This document shows, piece after piece, positions 30,111 to 36,443 of a DNA stretch of 36,443 nt. The translations under genes were made by a program, and so were the position numbers. Numbering within the stretch: the stretch's first letter is position 1; each line of letters opens with the position of its first letter. The notes beneath the pieces are model-generated. The model saw only the letters and a program-made list of their open reading frames with translations, did no database searches and was not told where the DNA came from. This DNA is from a virus: IMG/VR virus record IMGVR_UViG_3300037189_009927, positions 1 through 36,443 of that record. One strand, 5' to 3'.

Positions 30111-30329
30111 ATGACAGAATACCTTGACATCTCAGCGTTAGAAAAAAACGACATTTTGTATTTGCTGGAAGGTTTTGCACAGATTTTAAGTGACTATGAA
30201 ATGTATCGCGCTGGAACTTATCCTGAGTTTCTAAGCGATAAATACGGGGTAACGGTAGTAGAGCAATCATTGGACAATCTGGAAAAATTAGAAAAAAAAA
30301 TGAAGTTTGTCGGTATTCCTAGCTTGTAA
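30111..30329 (+). CDS. Small acidic helical protein co-transcribed with the large RNA, 72 aa
   Basis: It begins MTEYLDISALEKNDILYLLE and continues GFAQILSDYEMYRAGTYPEF then ends LEKLEKKMKFVGIPSL. The ribosome site is weak, with AT-rich leader DNA. It is the only ORF in the unit formed by the large RNA, the tRNA and the terminator at 30388-30464. It could be an RNA-associated or independent protein; the family is not recognised. Confidence 0.62.
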   Translation: MTEYLDISALEKNDILYLLEGFAQILSDYEMYRAGTYPEFLSDKYGVTVVEQSLDNLEKLEKKMKFVGIPSL

Positions 30330-30357
30330 TTGTGTTGTGTTTGTGCTAATGTGTGCA

Positions 30358-30472
30358 GGTCAAATGCGCACTCATTAGACGATTAAGGCCTTTAAGCCTT
30401 AGCTTTGTACCCTTAATTGGGCGGTGGGTGCGCACTGAAAAGCTAAGACTTAAGGGCTTTTTTTATTTGACC
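30358..30472 (+). terminator. Strong terminator within a pseudoknot-like structure
   Basis: An 18-base arm (30388-30405) pairs with 30440-30457 with one mismatch and one G-T pair, and seven T residues follow (30458-30464), so this is a strong intrinsic terminator. Its loop contains GTGCGCA (30428-30434), complementary to TGCGCAC (30365-30371) outside the stem, giving an H-type pseudoknot. GGTCAAAT (30358-30365) and ATTTGACC (30465-30472) are exact complements and enclose everything. It ends the unit that begins with the large RNA. Confidence 0.75.
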
Positions 30473-30716
30473 GTAATCTACACGATAGAAACGGGCTTGC
30501 ATGGGCTGCTTAGAATAAAACACCGGCACGCGATACACCCCGCGATGTCCGACTGAGCTAGGATTAGGTATCAGTTAAAGCTAACGGTAACTCAGGTGGA
30601 AACTAGGCCGTTTGTATAAGAAAATAATCCCGTCAAGCGAACTTGGTATTTTTAATTGTTTCTTTATTAAAGATATGGAGATGAGTGGATAATGATTGTA
30701 TCCACCCTAGTATAAT
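30473..30716. other. Non-coding gap of 244 bases, weak structure only
   Basis: No credible gene is seen. CTGAG/CTCAG (30553-30595) with inner GTTA/TAAC, and GTGGATA/TATCCAC (30685-30705), are possible hairpins; the latter could end leftward transcription of the HTH gene at 30717 but lacks a T-run. Comparisons with tRNA and group I intron motifs were not convincing. Confidence 0.5.
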
Positions 30717-31052
30717 TTATTGTTGTTTATATTTATTTTGATAAGCAATCTTCTTTTTAAGCTTAATCACAGCAGCAAATTTGGTTTTGTATGTTCGACT
30801 AACTTCTAGTTTAGTCTTCGGCGACGGCTTATTCTTTGCACGACCAAAACCATAAACCGGTGCATTACCTTGTTTGTGTGGCTGCCAATCAATGATTTTT
30901 ACCCCTACCTCGGCCCATAATTTTAAATACTGAGTGACGTTACGGCGATTTATACCGAGCTTTTCTGATAATTCTATGGTTGTTAGCCCGTGTTCTTCTT
31001 CTAAGTATTTCAAGCCTAATTTATATTCCGGTTTTAGTTGTCGTTTTATCAT
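30717..31052 (-). CDS. Winged-helix/HTH regulator-like protein, 111 aa
   Basis: MIKRQLKPEYKLGLKYLEEE then HGLTTIELSEKLGINRRNVT and QYLKLWAEVGVKIIDWQPHK show an HTH (TTIELSEKLGINRRNVTQYL) with a following wing. The C-terminus is very basic (KLKKKIAYQNKYKQQ). It is last in the leftward operon upstream of the terminase genes, so it may regulate late genes. The start overlaps the broken 46-codon gene. Confidence 0.74.
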   Translation of the reverse strand: MIKRQLKPEYKLGLKYLEEEHGLTTIELSEKLGINRRNVTQYLKLWAEVGVKIIDWQPHKQGNAPVYGFGRAKNKPSPKTKLEVSRTYKTKFAAVIKLKKKIAYQNKYKQQ

Positions 31053-31160
31053 TTAGTTTGTAATATATTGCAAAATCATCTAATGCGGCTTTTTCAGCTT
31101 GTTTTCGTGGTTGCAGTCCGTCATACTCACGAATCGCGGCGCGTTCTTCTATTCATTCAT
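31021..31160 (-). pseudogene. Small phage gene (46 aa) missing one base after its start
   Basis: The coupled ATG 31160 (TAATG with the previous gene) reads only MNE and stops. One base later a frame without a start encodes EERAAIREYDGLQPRKQAEK then AALDDFAIYYKLNDKTTTKT, a kind of small protein frequent in phages. Inserting one A (GAA-ATA-GAA) restores MNEIEERAAIREYDGLQPRK in a 46-codon gene. It overlaps the HTH gene by 32 bases. Decay or a sequencing error are the main explanations. Confidence 0.58.
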
Positions 31161-31357
31161 TATTCTTTTGTGGTTTTGTTTGCATTTTCGCTCAAGAATC
31201 GATCAATATCACGTAATAAGTCTAATTCTTTTCCGGTAATCCAATTGTTATTTTGTTCGCACATTTTTTTTAAAATGTTTAAATGTTTACTGTCATTTTC
31301 AAATTCGGATTCTATTTCTGCGTCAATTAGTGCGTACTTAAGTGCGATGTAGTCCAT
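31160..31357 (-). CDS. Small acidic helical protein, 65 aa
   Basis: It begins MDYIALKYALIDAEIESEFE and continues NDSKHLNILKKMCEQNNNWI. AGAGGATAAA precedes the ATG. It is hydrophilic and helical, with no recognised domain. It lies in the leftward operon opposite to the terminase genes. Confidence 0.65.
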   Translation of the reverse strand: MDYIALKYALIDAEIESEFENDSKHLNILKKMCEQNNNWITGKELDLLRDIDRFLSENANKTTKE

Positions 31358-31377
31358 TTTATCCTCTATTTTTTTTA

Positions 31378-31590
31378 TTAAATGCGATTTAACCCGCCAT
31401 TTTGATCTATGTAATATGTTGGAATATTTCCTAAATTTGCCGCTACTCTAAGATTTGAAGATGCTGGAATAATTTTATATTTACCAGATGTAACGTAAAT
31501 TAAGTTTTGAACTTTAGATTTGTGTGCGCGAATACGCACAAATGACTGAAACCCAATTTCTTTTTTTGCCAATTGCAAGTATGTGTGCAT
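31378..31590 (-). CDS. Small hypothetical protein, 70 aa
   Basis: It begins MHTYLQLAKKEIGFQSFVRI then RAHKSKVQNLIYVTSGKYKI. AGAGGAAGATAAA precedes the ATG, and a promoter lies at 31629-31657. It is a basic alpha/beta protein of no known family, first in the leftward operon. Confidence 0.65.
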   Translation of the reverse strand: MHTYLQLAKKEIGFQSFVRIRAHKSKVQNLIYVTSGKYKIIPASSNLRVAANLGNIPTYYIDQNGGLNRI

Positions 31591-31628
31591 TTTATCTTCC
31601 TCTTTGTTTGTTTTGCTGCGATGTATGC

Positions 31629-31657
31629 ATATTACATACTAGGCGACATAAAATCAA
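31629..31657 (-). promoter_or_regulatory. Leftward promoter of the 31590 operon
   Basis: On the minus strand TTGATT (31657-31652) and TAATAT (31634-31629) are 17 bases apart, 39 bases before the start at 31590. The spacer contains GCCTAGTATG, also present at the 29267 promoter in the other orientation. Confidence 0.55.
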
Positions 31658-31674
31658 GTATTATTTTAGATTTG

Positions 31675-31703
31675 TTGTGTTGTATTTTTACAAAAAATAT
31701 GAT
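31675..31703 (+). promoter_or_regulatory. Rightward late promoter upstream of the terminase genes
   Basis: TTGTGT (31675-31680) and TATGAT (31698-31703) are 17 bases apart. The spacer contains GTTGTATTTTTACA (31679-31692), 13 of 14 matches to the repeat at 24813. This is the only evident promoter for the long late block, which runs through the junction to 16606. Confidence 0.58.
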
Positions 31704-31757
31704 ATATGTAGATGTGTGACTATTTCCTAAAATGACTTTTAGAATCAGGTACTTATT

Positions 31758-31985
31758 ATGGCGGGGAAAGCTTTAAGCCCAAATTGGCGTTTGAAAATAC
31801 AATCTGCACGGCTTATACAGTGTTTAGAAGACCACGTTTTTGGTAAAAACGACATGAAAGCAACTCAGATTAAGGCTGCTGAAATTTTGCTTAAGAAAAC
31901 GCTGCCTGACCTTGCTACCATTCAATCTACGGGCGATTCTGATAATCCTGTGCATATTACCTATACATGGCAGGAACCAAGTTAA
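31758..31985 (+). CDS. Small terminase subunit-like protein, 75 aa
   Basis: MAGKALSPNWRLKIQSARLI then QCLEDHVFGKNDMKATQIKA and AEILLKKTLPDLATIQSTGD follow the pattern of very short small-terminase proteins: a helical HTH-like core with KATQIKAAEILLKKTLPDL. Placement directly before and overlapping the large subunit (19 bases) supports DNA recognition for packaging. It is shorter than most small terminases. Confidence 0.72.
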   Translation: MAGKALSPNWRLKIQSARLIQCLEDHVFGKNDMKATQIKAAEILLKKTLPDLATIQSTGDSDNPVHITYTWQEPS

Positions 31986-33295
31986 TCACTATTGATTACA
32001 GTCCTCGCAAGTTATTGATGCCTTTTCATTTAAGGGCTGAACGTTGGGCTGTTGTTGTTGCACATCGTCGATGCGGGAAGACTGTTGCGTGTGTTAATGA
32101 CCTTATTAAGCGTGCATTGACAGAAAACAAGCCTAACGGTCAATACGCATACATTTGCCCTTTCTTGACCCAAGCTAAATCTGTTGCTTGGATGTATCTA
32201 TTAAGATACAGCTTGCTTTGCCGTTCAAAGATGAACGCCTCCGAGTTGTGGGTAGAGCTGCATAACGGTTCAAGAATTCGTCTGTTCGGCGCGGATAATG
32301 CTGAGGCGCTGCGTGGTATGTATTTGGACGGAATCATTCTTGATGAATATGCGGATATGAAGCCTAGAGTTTGGGGTGAGATTATCCGGCCCTTACTTGC
32401 CGATAGAAGGGGATGGGCTGTCTTTATTGGAACCCCAAAGGGTAAGAACAACTTTTGGTCGCTTTATGATTTTGCCAAAAAAGATGAAAACTGGCACGTT
32501 ACAACATTGAAAGCAAGCGAAACGGGACTGCTTCCGCCTGAAGAATTAGAAGACGCACGCTCAATGATGAGTGAAGACCAGTATCTTCAAGAATTCGAGT
32601 GCAGTTTTGAGGCCGCTATTCTTGGGGCGTACTATGGTAAAGAAATGCGACTCGCTCAAGAAGAGGGTCGAATCACTGAGGTCAACTACGACCCGATATT
32701 AAAAGTATACACAGCTTGGGATTTAGGTTATTCAGATGATACAAGCATTGTATTCTTTCAGATTGCACGCAATGATATTCTAGTGATTGACAATTATGCT
32801 GGCTCTGGATTGGCTATGAGTGATTACTTATCAATAGTCAAATCCAAAGGCTATAACTACGCTACACATTATCTACCACATGATGCGAGGGCAAAGACAC
32901 TTGCCTCAGGAGGAAAATCAATTCAAGAAATGGCAGAAAAAGAACTTGGTATTTCTAATGTGCGGATTGTGCCTGAGCTTTCATTACAAGACGGCATTCA
33001 GGCAGTTCGTTCTATATTCCCTCGTTTATGGTTTGATGAAAAGAAATGCAGTGAGTATGACTTGCTTGAATCTTTGCGCCAGTACCAACGGGAATGGGAC
33101 GACGACAAGAAAAAGTATAGAGACAAGCCGCGTCATGACTGGACTAGCCACAACGCGGACGCTATCCGTTATATGGCTCTTGCTTGGAAAGAAGAAGCCA
33201 GCTTGCAGCCCAAGCCTAAACCAAAATTCTGGAATGATTTGACTATCAATGAATTGTGGGAGCAAACGGATAAAAAGAAACATTCGCGCATTTGA
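31967..33295 (+). CDS. terL: Terminase large subunit
   Basis: A 442-residue packaging motor. The ATPase domain has the Walker A variant AHRRCGKT (about 32-39) and LDGIILDEYADM (about 118-130, Walker B). The nuclease domain shows AWDLGYSDDTSIVFF (about 248), YLPHDARAKTLASGG and the final HDWTSHNADAIRYMA (about 388). These are the typical acidic residues of the RNase H-like nuclease. The enzyme cuts concatemers and pumps DNA through the portal. P22-like headful packaging would fit a circular map but is not shown here. Confidence 0.93.
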   Translation: MAGTKLITIDYSPRKLLMPFHLRAERWAVVVAHRRCGKTVACVNDLIKRALTENKPNGQYAYICPFLTQAKSVAWMYLLRYSLLCRSKMNASELWVELHNGSRIRLFGADNAEALRGMYLDGIILDEYADMKPRVWGEIIRPLLADRRGWAVFIGTPKGKNNFWSLYDFAKKDENWHVTTLKASETGLLPPEELEDARSMMSEDQYLQEFECSFEAAILGAYYGKEMRLAQEEGRITEVNYDPILKVYTAWDLGYSDDTSIVFFQIARNDILVIDNYAGSGLAMSDYLSIVKSKGYNYATHYLPHDARAKTLASGGKSIQEMAEKELGISNVRIVPELSLQDGIQAVRSIFPRLWFDEKKCSEYDLLESLRQYQREWDDDKKKYRDKPRHDWTSHNADAIRYMALAWKEEASLQPKPKPKFWNDLTINELWEQTDKKKHSRI

Positions 33296-33340
33296 TACAA
33301 ATGTGTTATTATTGCCACAAATCATCAAAAAGGGCTTGCA

Positions 33341-35263
33341 ATGGCTTACGATTGCGAGTTTTGGCGTTCAGAGCTAAAACGATACAAAGATGACTATTTA
33401 CAATTTACTAAGTCTGGCCGAGATTTAGTTAAACGCTTTCGTGACGAAAGAAAAGACAGCGAGAACGCTGACACCAGATTCAATATATTCTGGTCGAACA
33501 TTAAAACGCTTAAGCCTGCTGTATATTCCCGCGCCCCAAAAGTTGAAGTTTCACGACGATTTGACGATCAGAACCCTGTTGCTCGTACAGCTTCAACTAT
33601 TTTAGAGCGTGCGATTGAGTTTGAATTAAAACAATATCAAGATTATCATTCTGCGTTGTCTAATTGTGTGGATGATAGATTGATTGTTGGTCGTGGCATT
33701 GCTTGGATTCGATATGAGCCGCAGATTGAGACAGTAGAAGAACCGACAATCACGGATGATATTGAGATTGGTGAATATGAGCCATTAGAGCGTGTTGTTG
33801 ATGAACGCTGTCCGGTAGATTATGTTTTTTGGGATGATTTCTCCCATACTCCTGCTCGTACATGGGAGGAAGTAACTTGGGTAGCGCGTCGAGTTTACCT
33901 GTCTAAAGAAGAAGGTTTAGAGCGGTTTGGTGACGTTTTCCGTGATGCGCCGATGACCAACGTTCCAAACAAAGATGGAGAAGAAACAAAAAGCGCAGAA
34001 ACACTGAAAAAATCTCCGGTGTGGGAAATTTGGTGCAAAACAAGTAAAAAACTCTATTGGTATGCTGAGGGAATGGAAGTTTTGCTTGATGAGCGTGATG
34101 ACCCGTTAGAATTAGAAAACTTTTTCCCTTGCCCCAAGCCAATTTACGCAACAATCACAACTAATAGTCTCTCTCCTGTTGCAGATTTCAAAATTTATCA
34201 AGATCAAGCCAACGAGATTGACGATATTACTGCTCGAATCAAGCATTTAACCCGTGCCCTTAAGGTCCAAGGTATTTATGCTGCGGATGAGCCTTCGCTT
34301 CTTCGTTTATTCAAAGAGGGTAACGACGCGGTAATGATTCCGGTTGAGAATTGGCCTCGGTTTGTTGAGCATGGCGGTTTGTCTCAAGCGGTTCAATTTA
34401 TGCCTCTTGGTGAGATCATCCAAGCATTACAGCAACTATACCAAGCACGCGAATCTTGTAAGCAAATCATTTATGAGATTACTGGCATTAGTGACATTTT
34501 GCGCGGGTCTTCGATTGCAAGCGAAACAGCTACAGCACAACAGATCAAATCTCAATACGCAGGTATTCGCCTCGGTGAAATGAAAGATGATGTTGCTCGT
34601 TTTGCTCGTGAACTGTTGCGAATGAAAGCCGAAGTAATTTGCTCTAAGTATCAGCCAGAGATTATTTTGCAGATTTCTGGTATCGCTTACACAAAAGACG
34701 CTCAATTCGCGCCAGAAGCAATTGCGTTGCTGAAAAACGAGACTTTGAGAAATTTCCAGATTGATATCCAGACAGATACTTTAGTGGAACTTGATGAGGC
34801 CGGAGAAAAGCAAGCTCGAATCGAGTTTTTGACTGCTGCGGGTGGGTTTTTAGATAAAGCTGTCAAAGCTGGACAAGCTGCGCCAGAATTGCAGCCATTG
34901 TTACTGAGCATGTTGTTATTTGGTGTTCGCGGGTTCAAAGTTGGACGTGAACTGGAAAACGATTTTGAGCAGATTGCCGAGCAGTTGAAGCAAAAAGCCC
35001 AAACACCACCGCCACCACAGCCAAATCCAGAAGAAATGAAAATTCAAGCTGAACAACAAAAATTGCAGCAAGAAATGCAAGCAAGACAAATGATTGAAGC
35101 TGCAAAATCTCAAGCAAATTTACAGCTTGAGCAAGCAAAAATGCAGCACGAATTACAACTTGAGCAGACTAGGCAGCAATTTGAGATTCAAAAAGCTGAA
35201 TTAGTCGAATTAATTAAACAACAAACCGCAATCAGAGTCGCGGGAATGAACGAAGGGCGTTAA
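33341..35263 (+). CDS. Portal protein (P22-like podovirus type)
   Basis: A 640-residue protein with MAYDCEFWRSELKRYKDDYL QFTKSGRDLV (in parts), then FWSNIKTLKPAVYSRAPKVE and FKIYQDQANEIDDITARIKH, motifs of P22-type portals. The C-terminus (about 555-635) is a long Gln-rich coiled coil (QQKLQQEMQARQMIEAAKSQ), as in large podovirus portals with a barrel. It forms the dodecameric ring at the packaging vertex. AAGGG precedes the ATG. Confidence 0.9.
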   Translation: MAYDCEFWRSELKRYKDDYLQFTKSGRDLVKRFRDERKDSENADTRFNIFWSNIKTLKPAVYSRAPKVEVSRRFDDQNPVARTASTILERAIEFELKQYQDYHSALSNCVDDRLIVGRGIAWIRYEPQIETVEEPTITDDIEIGEYEPLERVVDERCPVDYVFWDDFSHTPARTWEEVTWVARRVYLSKEEGLERFGDVFRDAPMTNVPNKDGEETKSAETLKKSPVWEIWCKTSKKLYWYAEGMEVLLDERDDPLELENFFPCPKPIYATITTNSLSPVADFKIYQDQANEIDDITARIKHLTRALKVQGIYAADEPSLLRLFKEGNDAVMIPVENWPRFVEHGGLSQAVQFMPLGEIIQALQQLYQARESCKQIIYEITGISDILRGSSIASETATAQQIKSQYAGIRLGEMKDDVARFARELLRMKAEVICSKYQPEIILQISGIAYTKDAQFAPEAIALLKNETLRNFQIDIQTDTLVELDEAGEKQARIEFLTAAGGFLDKAVKAGQAAPELQPLLLSMLLFGVRGFKVGRELENDFEQIAEQLKQKAQTPPPPQPNPEEMKIQAEQQKLQQEMQARQMIEAAKSQANLQLEQAKMQHELQLEQTRQQFEIQKAELVELIKQQTAIRVAGMNEGR

Positions 35264-35264
35264 G

Positions 35265-36443
35265 ATGATTGATAGTTATTCAAATGGCATGCCGTTTATC
35301 GGTGAAAGACTTGCAGTTTTTGGCTCGGATGGAGTAACTCAAGCAATTCCTGATAGTGAAGACAATGCAACAATTGCCGCTCGGTGGAGTAATTTTTCTG
35401 GCGTTGACACAGCTGGCGGTGATTTTGTCACTAGCGTTTCTGGGTTAAATGGGCAAGCTATTACAGCCATTTCCGGTTCCCCTTTAACTTCTGGGGAGTC
35501 AGTTGCCATTAATACAAATCAAGCTGTCCAGCAGCCGTGCGCTTTGGAGATTGCCGGTTCATTTGTAAGAACTGGCGTAAGTTTTGCAACAATTTCATTG
35601 TTTTCAAATGGGCCAAATGGACCAGACTCAGTGCCAGCTAACATCAATATTGTTGATGTTAGTCAGTCTAACGCGGTACAGGGCGCGGCTTATAGCGCTG
35701 TGGCTGGAACTATTTTGAGAATAACACTAGCGTCTGCTTTGCCTGCAATCGGTGCAAATAACGCTGTTTTTATTGGCGACTGGGTAAACATTACTGGATT
35801 GGTTGATAACAGACTAAATTATCCAAATTCTTGTATCAACTATATCAGTCCAGACCGTACTGTAATTACAGTTGGTTTTTCTGATGAAGTTGCGCTGCCT
35901 TCTCTGGCTGTTCCGACAATTACTCCCACCCTTGGAACTGCACAAGTTAATTTTTATAATAACATGTCCGGTGCCCGAAATGGTTTCGGTCTAAGATTGA
36001 CTGGCACTACAGCAACGAGCGCGGCAATCGTTTCCATATTTGGTGGCGAAGATAATCAAGTTAGTGGCACTCTTCTTGGCGATCATCGAGTAACTATTGG
36101 GACAACCGCCCCAACTTACGTCTCTGGTGGAAATTGGGGTCAATATGAAATTCGTCCAAGCACCCGTTATTTACTTGAATGCACTCCGAGTTCGGCAGTT
36201 TTACAAGACAAAGCAGAACAATCATTTACAAGTTGGACTGCCCGCGATAATCCAAGAACAAGCGTTAAGCCCGGTGATGAAGCGTTGATGTATCCGCGTT
36301 TTCGTTTGTTGAAGCCTGTTAGTATGTCGCGTCCTGTTGCAAAAATCGTTAGTGCCGTTAAAACCGGAACTACGACAGCAACTGTAACCACAGATGTTGC
36401 TCATGGACTTGTAACAAACAATTGGGTGACTGTAAAAGGTAAC
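35265..36443 (+). CDS. Large virion structural protein, N-terminal part (gene spans the contig junction)
   Basis: ATG 35265 follows the portal stop by one base. It begins MIDSYSNGMPFIGERLAVFG and is open to the window edge; with 88-1404 it makes 831 residues. Early segments (ARWSNFSGVDTAGGDFVTSV, QPCALEIAGSFVRTGVSFAT) and the Asn/Ser/Thr/Gly-rich pattern suggest beta-sandwich domains. No enzyme motif is evident. Between portal and scaffold genes a head-associated or appendage protein is likely. Confidence 0.85.
   Translation, partial: MIDSYSNGMPFIGERLAVFGSDGVTQAIPDSEDNATIAARWSNFSGVDTAGGDFVTSVSGLNGQAITAISGSPLTSGESVAINTNQAVQQPCALEIAGSFVRTGVSFATISLFSNGPNGPDSVPANINIVDVSQSNAVQGAAYSAVAGTILRITLASALPAIGANNAVFIGDWVNITGLVDNRLNYPNSCINYISPDRTVITVGFSDEVALPSLAVPTITPTLGTAQVNFYNNMSGARNGFGLRLTGTTATSAAIVSIFGGEDNQVSGTLLGDHRVTIGTTAPTYVSGGNWGQYEIRPSTRYLLECTPSSAVLQDKAEQSFTSWTARDNPRTSVKPGDEALMYPRFRLLKPVSMSRPVAKIVSAVKTGTTTATVTTDVAHGLVTNNWVTVKGN
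36357..36443. repeat. Terminal overlap, right copy
   Basis: Identical to bases 1-87. The frame from 35265 passes through it and continues in phase on the left side, which supports circularity. See the left copy for the interpretation. Confidence 0.93.

Noticed and set aside
30353-30556. Plus-strand frame of 67 codons over the pseudoknot-like terminator
   Set aside because: It runs through an 18-pair terminator stem plus T7 and has no ribosome site.
30541-30615. Second tRNA on either strand (TAGCTCAGTCGG-like word on the minus strand)
   Set aside because: No matching D, anticodon or acceptor stems could be built around it.
30473-30716. Group I intron, from an AAGATATGG word resembling the S element
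   Set aside because: No matching P, Q and R elements or P3/P7 pairing were found, and no interrupted gene flanks it.

Overview
The window is a complete circular phage genome cut open inside a gene. Bases 1-87 are repeated exactly at 36357-36443, so the unit genome is 36,356 bp. The open frame leaving the right edge (start 35265) continues in frame at base 1 and stops at 1404, giving one 831-residue protein. The phage is podovirus-like: large P22-type portal, scaffold, capsid, short-tail nozzle and ejection-type proteins, and no tape measure or sheath. An embedded Rz/Rz1 spanin pair indicates a Gram-negative host, and the accessory families recall proteobacterial phages. I found no integrase, DNA polymerase, RNA polymerase or reverse transcriptase.

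Layout. (1) Late rightward block, 31758 through the junction to 16606: small and large terminase, portal, the 831-residue virion protein, scaffold, capsid, decoration protein, tail adaptor and nozzle, a GNAT-like gene and a PAPS-reductase-like gene set among ejection proteins, tail fibre and chaperone, then lysis genes (NlpC/P60-like, M15 peptidase, holin-like proteins, Rz/Rz1). (2) Leftward early block, 24750 to 16609: about 27 small, tightly coupled genes, including a recombination set (Sak4-like ATPase, SSB-like protein, Gp157) and many small proteins with ATGA or TAATG junctions; several are too short for usual ORF cut-offs. (3) Rightward replication block, 24830 to 28459: a leader with two terminator-like structures, a lambda-O-like initiator carrying three iteron-like repeats, DnaB helicase, a RuvC-like resolvase and NinB. 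(4) Two leftward regulator blocks (29238 to 28502 and 31590 to 30717) with HTH proteins.

Between the regulator blocks lies a separate rightward unit, 29376-30464. It begins just after an extended -10 promoter and holds about 608 nt of dense RNA structure, including a compact H-type pseudoknot. A divergent tRNA-Tyr (GTA), a 72-residue ORF and a strong terminator that may itself be pseudoknotted follow. The architecture resembles the GOLLD and ROOL classes of large ornate phage RNAs; class membership cannot be decided without covariance-model searches. This is the most interesting object in the window.

Control looks coordinated. A motif close to GTTGTATTTTTGCA recurs at all three divergent control regions (about 24813, 29312 and 31679), and a TGCAATAC word recurs at several leftward promoters. 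Four small leftward genes look broken: three lack exactly one base just after a coupled start or in a homopolymer, and one has a premature TGA. They may be decaying, frameshift-expressed or assembly errors.
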